Positions 35,551 to 48,953 are shown, numbered from the stretch's first letter. The stretch is DNA of 64,000 nt from Apis mellifera (GCF_003254395.2 NC_037648.1:15376330-15440329); one strand, 5' to 3'. The notes: generated by a model not told the origin, from the sequence alone. A program made the numbers and translations.

Positions 35551-37061
35551 TTAAGCAGCTATTTTTTCTGCATCAATTGCTATAACAAAAAATATTATTT
35601 TGATATAAAATTTATTTTTTATTTTAATAATTTTAAATTTATATATTTATACATGTATATATATATATTTATATATGTATATACACTATATATATACATG
35701 TACTATATACATACATATATATATATATTATATAAAAAATATATGTTTAAAATTTTAGCTTACCTTCTTTGGTAGGCAAGGGATTTTTCTCAAGTGTTTC
35801 TGCATGTTTTAATTTCGCGGGATCGAAATTTTCAATACCAGAGATCAGCTGTTGCTTTCCTTTTTCCTGCTGGATTGCTTTAAAAATAAATTTAATTTAC
35901 GATTATTATTTTAATATTAAAATTTTTTCTTTATTCGATTTTTCAAAAATTATAAAAGATAAGAAAAAATTGTGAAATACGATACTATACCATCCATGTC
36001 AGGTAGCAAATTCTTTTCTTGAGTTTCAGTGTGCTTCAAACTACTCGGGTCGAATGTCTCGATGCCTGACATCAGCGTTTGTTGAGTTTTCTCCGCAGCT
36101 ACATCTGCAAGAAGTAAATGGAGGTCAAAGAACGGAAAATAAAACACACATAAGAGAACTATGAAAGTTAAGGTCATTATGGAAGCCAATGAAATTATAG
36201 CAAGTGTGCATTAAACGATCTCACCACAACGATATAGTATATAATAATTTTAAAAACAGTATAAATATTTAATTTTATTTAAAATTATAAATCAATATGA
36301 AATCTTATGAAGAATCAAATTATTAATGCTAATAGAACACGTTTTTATTGTTTCCTTAGCAAGGAACAATAAAGCGTTGTTATTATTATATCTAAAAAAA
36401 CTTTTATTACTAAGTAGACAATAACATTGTGTGTTATCGTAATACAGAATACGAAATTGCTGACAAAATAATTGAACATGCAAAACAATTTCTTTTAAGC
36501 TGAAAGCGAAAGTGAATAGGCTTGGTTTGGTCACGTATGTTTCGGTCACCTCGAAGCACCAAAAGCAACAAAATACCCTCCTTTTGTTACCGGCCAAGGA
36601 AGAAGTAGAGAACCTGAGAATGAAATATTCCCCTAGGAATCAAATAAACAGTGATACCTTTGGCATTGGGTAATATGATCTTCTCTTTCGTATCGGCGTG
36701 TTTCAATTGATCTGGTTTAAATGTTTCCACATCGTGGATTAATTCAGAATGCTGTCGTTCTTGTCGTACGTCTATATGTTACAATATTACATGCATTATA
36801 ATCGGTCGAAACAAATTACAAGAAATTAGAACTCTGTATGTCTATAATATTATAGGTATTAAATCATAAAAACATTAAAATAATAATGCAACAAAAATTT
36901 TAGTGAAAAGGTAATGAAATTTATATTATACCTTCAGCAGAAGGTAGAACATTCTTTTCAGCAGTTGAGGCTTTTTTCATACAGCCATGATTGAAACCTT
37001 CCAATTCGCTTTTCAAATCTAAGGCTACTTTTGGCAGGTCTTTCAACGACGGACTCGACAT
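35551..37061 (-). CDS. cib: multi-repeat beta-thymosin (ciboulot type), actin-monomer binding
   Basis: Five coding exons (37061-36932, 36771-36658, 36104-35991, 35877-35764, 35579-35551) encode 166 residues: four thymosin-beta/WH2 repeats and the short tail AIDAEKIAA. Exons 2-4 are each exactly 114 bases (38 residues) with phase 1 at both ends, one repeat per exon. The actin-binding cores are LKHADTKEKIILP, LKHTETQEKNLLP and LKHAETLEKNPLP. The first repeat is divergent (MKKASTAEKNVLP). The protein binds G-actin and, in flies, promotes assembly in the developing brain. Drosophila ciboulot has three repeats. It is cytosolic with no signal peptide. Exon phases allow in-frame skipping. Confidence 0.93.
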
Positions 37062-37872
37062 GATGATTTGTTGTACTCTTCAATCTGAAACAAACAATCA
37101 ATTTTTGATGTTTACAATAATAATATTAATCGTTGTATATCACTAATTAATTAAATGACATATAATGAATACAATTCATAATATAACCTTAATAGATTAA
37201 TTATTAATTATTAAAAATATTTTAAATGAATCTATTATATTTAAGGAATTATAAAATTGTAATAGCATTATTTATTCTCAATTTATTTTTAAAAATAATA
37301 ATCTCTTATGTATACTTTGCTATCTTTCCGCAGAGTTCCGTTTGATTATCGATATCCAAAAGAATTTCCAATTATAAAACTGACATCAACAACTTGAACC
37401 GCAATCTGAAACGAACTGTCGAGTTTTGTCCGTAGAAATGATATGTCTTTGTTTATTATGTCCAAATGAAAAAAGTTTCTCTAATATTTATATTCATAAC
37501 AAAACAGAATCAAGTTATTCCTAATACTTTTGATATTTAAAAATTATGAATTTTTTAAATATTATATATATACTTTTTTAATCAAATATTTAACTTATAA
37601 ATTAAAAAAAAAAAAAAGACAGAAACGAATTAAAACTCATACAACTTACAAGAATTCAAAAAAGATGCAATTTCACAATGGTATTGCTGCGAATCGCGGT
37701 ACTCAGATTTTTAACCTATTTTCTTTATTCTCAATTGAACAATGATGATCGAACACCGGATGATATGCATATCAGAAATAACAAAAAGCATAAATCTGCC
37801 AATGTCGTTGAATGCATTGGTTAATTGTCATCGAGACGAAGGAAGTTCGTACACAAATGTGACACATGTACT

Positions 37873-37900
37873 TGTATACATGTCTATCGACATGTATACA
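37873..37900. repeat. perfect 12-base inverted repeat, 4-base loop
   Basis: TGTATACATGTC, loop TATC, GACATGTATACA. It lies in a GC-richer patch 0.8 kb upstream of the thymosin start codon. Confidence 0.9.
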
Positions 37901-39253
37901 TATCGATATCGAATGCTTTTAGAGACGCTTTCAATGCATATTGACAGAAACGCCGGAATATATCGATAAATGAAACGTGTAACTTGTTTGACTTGTTCAT
38001 TTTAAATGTTAAAAATTATTTTGTAATATGTACTCTTTGCATAAAAAAAGCATAAAAATTATAAAATCAAAGATTTTAAAAGATGAAAAACGAAAGATCT
38101 ATTTAATACAAAATATAGATGCAAATATAATAAATTGCGAATGAATAACATCGGCATCATTTCTGGCGAATATATAAGGATATGCAAATGTTCGTCTAAT
38201 ATTTTAGGTATTTTTTTATTTTCTTTTTTTATAAATAAAAAAACGATTGGATTATAATTATGCTGAATATCTTAAAATACAATTCAATATTATTCGTAAT
38301 TAATTGATCAAGTTTGTCGTATTTATTTAAATATGCTCAATTTAAATATAAAAATATTATTAAATAAAAGCAAAAAAAAATATAGATAAAAGTAATATAT
38401 TTGTTATTTAATTTATATTAATTTATATAATTTTATATTACACTCCACAGTAATTAATGTATTATAAAGCGGAAGAAGAAGCTTGTTATTTCCGGTTGGC
38501 GTTTCTTTTCATTTCCTTTCTGATCACATGCTTCTGTATATTTTTCTATTAAAATAGCGGTATTTTTATGAACCAGGATCTTTATCTTGTAATCTTGTAA
38601 ATATTCACAAATTATATTTTTTATGATATAAAAATTTATCAAATTTTTTTATCATGTTATATTTATTTTATCAAATTTTTAGATATACAAAAATTTGTAA
38701 AATATAAAAAAATATCAAAAATTTGTAAAAATATTTTATCAAATATTCGCATTATATATACATATATATATATCTTTGGAAGCATTAAGTTTAACAAATT
38801 TATAATATTAATAAAATATTTTGATACATGTTGAAAAATAATTCGTCAGTGATCATTCGAAAGGAATTCGAAAGATTCATTATATTGAATCCAGCACTCA
38901 CACGGTACTTTTATGTTTTCCAGTTAAGGCACTGATAATCGACACTTCAAATTCTCGTTACCTGAATAAATTTAGAATATGAAAAATTACACAATTTACT
39001 AAATTTATACTGTTCAATATATGGAATGTTATAAAAAAATATTGATCTAACTGAATACTGAAATTGAATGATTCATTGAATGTTTGTTTCCATTTTTTTT
39101 CTTATTTTATTTTATTTTCTATTTATATTATTTATATTTATTATTTTTAAATAATAAATAATAGTTTTAAAAGATAAATATTATAGTATAAGTAAGAAAG
39201 AATATTTTTTAAAAATATTAATATTATTATATAATTTTTTAAAAATATTAATA

Positions 39254-39307
39254 TTATTTTATTAAAATTAGGATAAAAAATTATTTTATTAAAATTAGGA
39301 TAAAAAA
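39254..39307. repeat. 27-base tandem duplication, two copies
   Basis: TTATTTTATTAAAATTAGGA plus seven more bases, repeated directly head to tail. Confidence 0.85.
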
Positions 39308-42300
39308 ATTAATATTATTCACAATTGATAGACTTTTTTAAATGACTGAAATCTGAAACTATCATATTTTTTCCAAGAAATTTTAGTCTCCGAAATTTAA
39401 CATTAATTTATTTTCTACATTTCGATAAATAAGTAATAATATTTGCTTTTTTTTTAAAAATTATTTCTTTTTAAAATTTTTTTGATTATATTACAAATAA
39501 AATTATTCAAAAATATTTAATCTTATACAATTTAGAGAGAATTAGGGAATATCAATGATTATTATAACAAAATAAAAGGAATAATATTAAAAAAATTAGG
39601 AAAGATTCAAGAAGGCAAAGATAAGCGTATATCAATGGTTTCAGAGAGCGTTTCAAGAGATACGTTCCAACGGTGGGTCAGCATCGACAAGGCTGTGTAT
39701 AGGTCCTTATATGGTAGCCAGTCGCATGGCTGTATATAGAGAAAGCTCGAAAGAGGCTGAATCCATAACTGCGAAGCACATTTGTGTCCTTTACGTATTC
39801 GCTTGTTGAATATTTCTTCTCTCACTATTCTTGTCAAGTATACCCACACTAAATTAATAGTAAGCGTTAGCCATAACGGTAACAAAACCAAGAGATTGCT
39901 TCAGTTGATTATAATTAACAAATTCAGGAATAAAAGTATAAAAAAATACGAATTAATTTGTACATGCAATTGTACAATTTGTAAATTTGAAGACTAATAG
40001 AAATATTTAATATTATTTTATAATATAATAGAAATTTATAGTAAGACAAAATTTCATAGAAATATCAAAATTAATACTTTCTCTTTATATATTTTCAAAG
40101 CGAATAATTTTATTAATTTCATATTACAGCGTAAAGTCGGTCGATTTCACAAAAGTCAGAAAAGCAATGATGGTTCTCAATGATGTATTTCATTGGATTA
40201 CAATATAACAAGGAGAACTAAAAACGGTCTCAATACGTAAGTGTTCGAAGAGAAATCACGATAAATCCTACTTGATCTCGCGAAGAGAAAAGAGGTCTGC
40301 AAGTTAATAAGGAAACTAGGTTGTTCGCATCGACGCGCTAGCCGGTTTACAGAACATATTTGTACATCACGCTTCGACAATTCATGCTCATCACGAGATT
40401 GAATATATAATTGTAAAATTATATATCGAAAAAAAATGCTTAATTTTTTTATATTAATTATTTGAATTTTAATTATTATTTATTCATTCTATTTATAATG
40501 ATCGTTTATATATTTTCAATTAAGAGCGCTACAAATAATTGTAAAGGAAACGAATATATAATTTAGAACTTCCACATAAATCTATTGAACGAACGCCTAT
40601 GTGTTTGAAATCAATTGACTGTAAACATATCCGGTGGAATCGATAAGATCAGTCGATCGTCCAAGGGTTTCTGGCCGGACATTGTCATCTGTTCCTGGTA
40701 AAGATCTTATGGTTGACAACTAACAAGTTCGCGCGGCTTGTCAATTAACTTGGGTAATCACGTTTAATGGAGGACTCTCAATGGCGTATGCAGCGGTTCG
40801 CTTCTGAACAAACTAGTGTGCTTATTCCATCGACTGGTTAACGGTGATGATGAACTGCATACACGTTAAGTTGCCTACGTATACCATATTATACCTACGT
40901 AAAAGCATGCAGTGTAGCTAAAAAATACGTTTGTTACAATGATTCCGTGTCGCGACTGCGCTACGAGCAAATGCGATATAAACGCCCTCTTTTTCTCTCT
41001 TTCTCTTTCTCGTCTTTCTTTCGTGCAACCGTGACGGCTAACGAACCCTGGACGCGCGCGTGTCGTATCGAGCGGTGGCGCGTATGTTCAGGGGCGTGTT
41101 ACCAAGCGGCCCGTTTTATATTCGCAACTTAGAATTCGTTTTGTTAGAATTTTTTTTTTTTCGTTGTACGAAATAAATTTTGTATATTACAATATAATAA
41201 TATTGAATATGTACATACAAATTTTACTCTTATAAATTTAATTATATATTTTACTATTATTAAATATATATAATATTACGGTGATTTTGCAATAGTAAGT
41301 CTTAAAGATTTCATAAAAAAATATGAAACTATATATCATCAATAAATATTATAAAATTCTAATTTAATCTCATTGATTATAAATTGTGACATACATGTCC
41401 AGTAACATCTTGGATATCATATTTGCTAAATAAAGAATAAATATAATTATATTAAAAAATTTATCAGAAATTTTATGTAAATGATAAATCTTTATCTAAT
41501 AAACAAATAATTAAAGCAAAATAATTAAAAAAGAAAAAAAAATTATAAATTAAATTTATTTTCGCATTGTCTTAATATTTCTCTTAGTAATTATATATAT
41601 AAGATTACATATAAGATTATGTCTTAATGCAGACCTTGAAAATGCTGAAAGAAATTTTAAGATATTTCTCTTCCGGAACGTGAATGAAATAGCGGTGTGC
41701 GCACGCCCCCTCGTGTCTGTGATACGCGTATATGTCGGTTTGGACATGCAGGGTTGCATCGGGGGAGCGGTCGACTGGAAGCAGACGGTTTCATCGATTG
41801 GCAATGCGGGGGTCGACGAGTGGGGTATCTGAACTCTTCACAACTATCTATATAATGTATCGACGATCTCAGTTTTCATGGTCAATGGTAAAAAGATAAT
41901 TTTTTAATATATCGCGTGGGATTCACCTTGATCCTCGTTCTTTTTCCTTTGATTCCTAAACATTTGTTAATATATATATATATGATATATATATATATAT
42001 ATATATTCGGATTAAAATTTGAAAAATATTAATTGAAAATAATATATATGATTAAAATAAAACAAAAATATATATTTTTATATGGTTAATTGTATTCAAA
42101 GAAAATATTTTATTATTATATTATTGATTTATATCATATCATATATGATATAGATATAGATCATATCATATCACATCACATAATTTATCATTATTATATT
42201 CTTTATTTTTTTTATTTATTTTAAATATAATAAATTGCAAGTAAGATAGAAGTTATCTTCTACTATTATGATCGCTATATTCAAGAATAAGCCAGTATCG

Positions 42301-43018
42301 CATGTACGAAATATGTCAACGAATGAAAACGTTAGCGGGACAAATCGATAAATAAAATTTCTGGAATACTTATTCGAAATATCTGCTCGCTTGCCTTGAA
42401 ACGAGTCAACTTGTCCGAGACATGATAAGATGCAAATATCCACTGGATTCTCTCTTATGAAGATACCACGCATAAAAAAATGTTAATTAAAACAGAATGT
42501 GAGTTCATATTGCACTTTAATAAGTCCATTAAGGCAATCACTCAGATTTCATTAAACTAAAATATGTGATATTAAATTATTTCAATTAAATTTTGAAAAA
42601 TTGAATTAAATTTTTTGATAATTTGTTCGTTAAAACTATTTTCGAAATAAAAATTAATGAAATGCAATAAATGTAATTACAAGAGACAGTAGCGTGCTCA
42701 TCAATCGGCAACCAGAAACGCATTTGCGTGCCTGATGCGCAGCGGAGTGCATCTGTCAAAACCACGCCCTTGCTCCATCCTATCATCTTAATATAAGGAT
42801 TCACAGAAACTTAGCAATAAATATAAGACTATGTTTCTGAAATATACAATTAAATATGACTCATTTATCTGAAACTTAATCATCATTCTAAATATATAAA
42901 AATATAATTATTATACGAAAATATAATTCTACAGAATATATAATGATATATAAAGGGTAGTAATAATGATATTAGGTATTTAAGTAATAATTATTTTATA
43001 TAAAATGTCACAATATAT

Positions 43019-43021
<3 letters not shown>

Positions 43022-43073
<52 letters not shown>
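43022..43073. repeat. (AT)n microsatellite
   Basis: About 26 uninterrupted AT units. Confidence 0.95.
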
Positions 43074-43077
<4 letters not shown>

Positions 43078-43479
43078 TATATTAGAAAAAAAAATATTAA
43101 AAAATTAATTCATATCAAAATTTGTATATACACAAAACACGTAGAGATTTGACCACACCCCTCCATTTTGATCGGAGAATAATGAAGACGATCGATATTC
43201 TTGAAGGTATATATATATATGTATATTGCTAATTTTTTTCTTTCGAAAATAATAAAAATAACAAGCAATTTGTGAATACCGGTCGTTTTCAAATAGTTTT
43301 TATCTTATTAAAAAACATGTATACACACACAATAATATATCTTTCTTGGAGAGGTAATGAAAGCCGGTTTACTTTGATTTCTTATTAAAATATCACCGTA
43401 TATTTTTATTTATTTAAAAGCGCATGCAATTTAACTGACTATAAATAAAATGCATCGACAGTAAAGAGCACTGACCTGT

Positions 43480-43840
43480 CAGTTGTCACTTAGAAAGGTA
43501 GGCAAACGCTAACACCGTCCAGCCAAGTGTTCAAGGGCAGGATGGAAGCAGTACACTGACTGACCGGTTAGTGATTTCGTAGCACGTAACACCAAGTAAC
43601 ACCGGCGAACTACTCTTTCACTCTTACTTCTGTCGATCCTACGCTCACACTGTTTAACTCCCACCACAAATTCCGGCCCTGAATGTTGGCCAATCGCACA
43701 GCATCATTTCCCTTCCCCCTTCTGTTAAATTCCTCCTTCCATCCTTCGAACACTTCCTCCAATGGTCTCCTTGACCGTCATTGGGAGGGTGGCTGACTCA
43801 CCCTTGGCGACGAGTATGATTTCGCATTCGATGCACGAAA
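43480..43840 (-). promoter_or_regulatory. candidate distal thymosin promoter
   Basis: The largest GC-richer block upstream of the thymosin gene. On the - strand it has TCAGT initiator matches (GGTCAGTCAGTGTAC near 43555, GGTCAGTGCTC near 43473) and CCAAT-box type sequences in both orientations (GGCCAATCGC at about 43690, TCCAATGGTC at about 43760). The thymosin gene is the first gene downstream on that strand. Inference from motifs and position. Confidence 0.3.
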
Positions 43841-44898
43841 AAGTTTCATGTTTTTCAAGCGTAAATTTGCTTTCAGTATTTTTATTCCGTTATTAGATTA
43901 GATTTTTTTTCAATCGATACTTATTGCTGAATAAATGAAAATTATTATTACAGCAAAAGTATTGTAAAAATGCTACATCTGATATAATTGAAAGGGAGCA
44001 AGATTGAAGGGCTTTTAGGGGTTGACAAGAGCTGGAATGACTCATCTTACAATTATTCCAGCTGCACGTCATATGGCAGTCCCGTTCACTGTTTCTGTGA
44101 AATATATTTGGAAACTTGAAATTTCATTATGTATTTAGAATATTTATTTAAAATAATAATCTACGATTTTTTCAATAAATTCTTAAGAAATGAATTAAAA
44201 AAATAATTTAAAATTTATTTAATTTATAAAAAAATAATTATTTATTTAAATTAAGAATAAATATAACTTTTATTATATTTAATATAACAACTATATTTCA
44301 TATATTATTTGCAATAATAAAATGTATTTTCTAAACAAACAAATAATAAATTTCATAGGTTATGTTCATTGGAATAAGAACATTTTAAAATCTTAACTTT
44401 CATAGAAATATTTGGTAAATAAAAATTTAATAAATCAATAGATATTTAAATATATTAATACTATCAACAGGAAAAAAATATTCCTTATTAATTATTCATA
44501 TTATTTGATTATCTACAATAAATGAGATGCAATACAAAATTTCATATTTTGTTTACGGCTAAAAAATTTTCTAATACTAATTTTCTAATATCAATCACTA
44601 AACATGCTAAAATCATAAACAAGATACATAAACATATCATATTATTTAATGTATTTTTTGTTTTTCTAAAATATACTTAAATCCATATATCACATACCAT
44701 TTTAATATCATTTATAATATTATCGATTCGGCACGGAATAAGATTGTAATATTAATAGTGGCACAATGAAATTAAAATGTGTATATATATATATATATAA
44801 TTATTATGATAAAGACATAATATAATATAAAAATCTAGAATTTATAGAAAAAAATGCACAAAGAATGCAAATAGGGAGAAGGATATAATAAAAATATT

Positions 44899-45236
44899 GA
44901 AATCAACGCCATCTTTAGAGTGCTAAAAATGAAACATAAAGAGAAAGGATAGAAAAAGCAGAACAGAAATAAGCTAAGAATTGATGATCAGTGCTATCTC
45001 TTGAATAAGATTAAATATCAAAAATATCTTAAGATTAAATACCAAAAATACTCAAGAGATGGCGATGATTCTTAATTATCTTAATTATATTATCTTACAT
45101 TTTTTTTAAACAGATGTTTTTGGTACTTAAAAGATGACACTGATGATCAATTCTTATCTTATCTCTGTTCTTCTCTCACTATTTTTTATTCTTTCTTTGT
45201 TCAATTTACGATACTCTGAACATAAAGTTGATTTTA
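44899..45236. repeat. long imperfect inverted repeat (foldback element)
   Basis: Arm 1 (44899-44999) and arm 2 (45132-45236) are reverse complements at roughly 75-80% by eye. The best-matched stretch is AAGAATTGATGATCAGTG against AAGAATTGATCATCAGTG, next to AGAACAGAAATAAG against AGAACAGAGATAAG. The spacer contains a nested inverted copy of part of the arm: ATCTCTTGA / TCAAGAGAT with flanking similarity. This fits a MITE-like foldback element or a hairpin-RNA locus. Confidence 0.65.
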
Positions 45237-45530
45237 ACATTTTTATTTCATCTTTATCCTTTTCCTACTATTTACTCTCCTTATTTCGTAAAATTTATGT
45301 GCTTAAGAAATGGCTTTGAAATTGAAATATCTTAAATTATTATAAAAATATGCATGTATAATATTATAAAAAATTATAAGCCAAAATATTTAAATAAAAT
45401 AAAAATAGAAATTAAAAGTGAATTTTAAAAATTAATTTTAAAAAATGTTATATTTAAATTATTTATTCAGTTATAGCTAATTTTTAAAAAATATCTATAT
45501 GTAATATTAATTTAAATTATTAATAAAATA

Positions 45531-48500
45531 TTATATTGGAATTGGTAAATCTTTTGCAACTAATACTAAAATTTGATCAGTACTTAAACACCAATTTACT
45601 ATATTTTTGGAAACTTTACACCAATTTTCACCATGATGAGGTTCTGCAGCAATACATCTCTTTTTTACATCTTCTTGTTGTTCTTCTGTTCCATTTAAAA
45701 GTTCAAACTTATAGAAATATGCCCAAGCATCTCCTAAATCTGGATCTATTTTAACTGTTCGATTAAACCAATCTCGACATTTCGAAATTTTATGTTCACA
45801 CCAAAATAATCTACCAAATAATTATTAAAATAATTATTAATAAAATTATTAATATATAAAATAAAAAAAATATTCTATGTTAATTACTTACTTAGATACT
45901 GCAAGAAGCACATGAGGATCATGCTCGCATTTTTTCAAAGCATCTACACTTTTTGTTTTTCTTTGTGGACGAGGTTCCATAAAAATTGCTTCTGCCCAAA
46001 GTAAACCAGATGTTGGACATTCTTGAAGTGCTTTTGCCATAAGCGTATTTGCCATATCTCTAACACCACCAATTTTTAATTCATTTCTGATAGCTTCTAA
46101 CCAAAGTTCTGGATTCTTTGAATTTTTTAAGCGAGCCTTCTCCAAAACTGATCTAGCTTTAGTAACTTGACCTTTTCTATGTTCTAATTGTGCTAATAAA
46201 CGCCACAATGGAATAGAATTCGGACATTTTTTTATCTATAAAAATAAAATAAATAAATAAAAATAAATAATCAAAATAATAAAGATTAATTAATAAAAAT
46301 CATGAGATGAACATTTACAGCTTGATTATATGTTTCTAAAGCTTTATCCAAGTTTCCTTGTTGTTCTTCGATTTGTCCTTTCATTAGCCATAATTTTGGA
46401 AAATCATCAAATGCTTCTAATGCTTCTTTTAGAAGTAATAGAGCTGCATCAAGATTATTCAGAGCCCATTCTAATTTTGCACTTTTCATCATCACTCTAG
46501 GAGTTGGTGCAGATGCTCGTGCTTTTGCGAGCAATCGTCGAGCTCTTTCATATTCAGAATTTTCTGATTCTAGTTTTACAGCTGCTAACCAAATTTCCTC
46601 CGAATTTGGATTTGCTTGAAATGCAAGTGACAATATACCTCTTGCTGCTGGAACATCTCCCTTAAAAAAAAATTTTATATTAATTATAAAAAAAATTTCG
46701 TAAAATTTTTTTTTTTGAGAATTACTTACAGCTAACCATTTTGATTTTGCACCCATAAGCCAAAGTACTTCACTCTTTGGACAATGAGCAACTGCTCTTT
46801 GAAGCAAAGATTCTAAAGATTCTCGTGTTCCATATGTTTTTTCAAAATAAGCAGCACGTAACCAAATCGATTTTTTACTTGGAAATGTCGACAATGCATA
46901 AGCATACACTGCTCTAGCACATTCCAATGCACCTTGTTGAGCACACTAAAATGAACGTAAATAATATATATATTTTGATTGTATAACATTAAATATAAAT
47001 GGAATATAGTCTTACAGTTTCTGCATCTTCCATCCAAGTATGTTTTCTGTCCTCTTCTTCTACTCCAAAACCAATAATTGCCTTAACTATTACTTGACAT
47101 GTATGTACTGCTCCAGCCTTTTCAGCTTCCATAGCTTCTTTAAACCAATGTTCTCTATTAATTTCCACACCATTTGCACTTAAAGAAGATATTGCACGAT
47201 CAATAATTTTTTCAACCATATGTTTATTCCCATTTGCTTCTTCCAATTTAGCAGCAGTTGTCCAAATTTGTCTGTCAGTTGGAATATTTTCTCTTGCTTT
47301 ATTAAGTACTTTTCTGGCATTATCATAGGTTTCTAATCGAGCAAGCGCAAGCCATAAATCTACACTAGTTGGACAACATTCGACCGCTCGACTAAGTAAA
47401 ATTCGCGCATCTTCTGGCTCTTCTAATTCTACTGCAGCTTTCCATAATCTTACTGAATTTGGAATATGTTCTAATGCTTTACGATATACTCTTCTTTTTG
47501 CTTTTGTTTCAGTTTCTAAATCTGCTGCTTTTATCCAAATTCTAACAGATGTTGGTATATGTCGAACAGATTGAGCAATTACTGCTTTAGCTGTATCTGG
47601 TGGTTGAAGTCTTGCTGCTTCTAACCATAAGTCTTCTGATGTAGGATTTACTTCACAGCCTTTCATTATCAAATTTCGTGCAGCTTGCACTTTTCCTGTA
47701 ACTTCTTCTAAACGTGCAGAAGCAATCCATGCTGGAGGATGATTAGGATTCGTTTCTCTTACAGATTTCAGCAATAATCTGGCTTTTTTAATATCACTGA
47801 AATTCAATAAGAATAAATATAAAGTTAATTAAATTATCATTAAATTATAATTAGCAGTAAGATATATTTAATATTTTTATATTTTATTTACTTGATATCA
47901 CCACCATATGTTGGTATCATACTTTGCAAATCTGTAAGATAACCCTTAGGATCCACAACAGTTTGTCCTTCTACAGAATCAGAAACTTGGTTCAATTTAA
48001 CATTCATTAAAGTATTTCTTGCTTGTCCAATTTTCCTTAAATCTAAATCTCCTGTAGGTGTTAACATTCCAGGTGTTGCTACGCCAGGCATCATAGATGC
48101 TAAACCACTTGATGGATCTATACTAGTGGACGTTTCACCACCTAAATTTCGTGCAAGAACAGAATCCGGTAATGGTGTAAATTTTTCTGCTCGTGGATTT
48201 CGTTGCTTTCGATTTCTAGCATCGCCAACTTCTGGAACATTTTTCCATTCTTCTTCGCTTACATTTACCAATTCTCTTTTTAAATCTGAAAACTGTTGTT
48301 GAATTTTAGGACGTTCTTGACGATACCTTTCTAATTCTTCTCTGAGTCTTTTTTCTCTGTACTCTTTACGCTTTTCATCCATTCGTTTATCAATTGCCTC
48401 ATAAATAGCATCAGCTTCTTCATCATCTTTATCATATGGATCCTACAAAATGTTTAATTATTTAATAAAATAAGTTATATGATCAAAAGAATTTTTGTTG

Positions 48501-48953
48501 AATATTCTACCTTACTAAATAATGATCCTCCATATCCAGAAAATTCATCATAATTAGAATCATTTAAATCTTCTTCATCTTCTTCTTCTTCTTCCTTTTT
48601 TTTTGTTCTTTTTGTAGGTGGAGCATGTCTATCATCTCTATAAATGAAATATAAAAATTAATATAAGACATTTTCGTGTTGATAAAAAATCAGATATAAT
48701 AAAATATGCTTACGAAACATCGTTAGCATCTCGAGCTGGACCAATGTCAGATCTAGTTGTAAATCCAGTAGCTCTAAAAGAAAATGTGTCAATAATTATA
48801 TATTAATGTTTATTTTATTAAAGGAGGTTAACTAAAAAGTATTGTTTTTGTAAATTACCCTCTTCCAACACCAGCTACATATCCTAAAGGTGCTGGAACA
48901 CCTAAAAAATGCTTTTTATTTCTCGTTGATAATGAAACTGATGGAACTGCCAT
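45531..48953 (-). CDS. PRPF6: PRPF6, U5 snRNP-associated splicing factor (Prp6)
   Basis: Nine coding exons (48953-48859, 48773-48714, 48637-48511, 48442-47892, 47796-47016, 46945-46730, 46660-46319, 46235-45892, 45810-45531) give 931 residues, close to the human length of 941. The N-terminal PRP1 domain (about 10-170) starts with the conserved KKHFLGVPAPLGYVAGVGRG and includes a Lys/Glu tract and DPYDKDDEEADAIYEAIDKR. From YGGDINDIKKARLLLKSVRE onward the protein is a long array of HAT (half-a-TPR) repeats, seen as recurring W-x-x-A-x-x-E and P-x-S-x-x-x-W patterns. It bridges U5 and U4/U6 in the tri-snRNP in the nucleus. The C-terminus, VAKDLPIPI, is typical. No missing domain. Confidence 0.96.

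Larger units (their letters stand above)
37062..45530. other. 8.5-kb gene-free region upstream of the thymosin gene
   Basis: PRPF6 ends at the right edge and is read leftward, so this region lies 5' of the thymosin gene only. No coding frame is supportable. Patches of higher GC stand out at about 37.7-37.97, 39.6-39.9, 40.13-40.4, 40.6-41.13, 41.65-41.88, 42.68-42.80 and 43.45-43.85 kb. Between them the DNA is very AT-rich with microsatellites. The patches are candidate enhancers, untranslated first exons or non-coding RNA genes. Confidence 0.5.

Noticed and set aside
35950..36180. Signal-peptide-like MTLTFIVLLCVFYF leader in front of the third thymosin repeat
   Set aside because: The hydrophobic residues come from the pyrimidine tract of the intron, which is open by chance. 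The acceptor CTTCTTGCAG is strong and the regular exon phases favour splicing.
40947..41132. 61-codon + frame in a GC-richer block
   Set aside because: Arg/Ser/Phe-rich low-information sequence with no homology signal. Treated as non-coding.
41556..41804. 82-codon - frame across the GC-rich island
   Set aside because: Its open length is explained by GC content; the second half is AT-driven, and there are no motifs.
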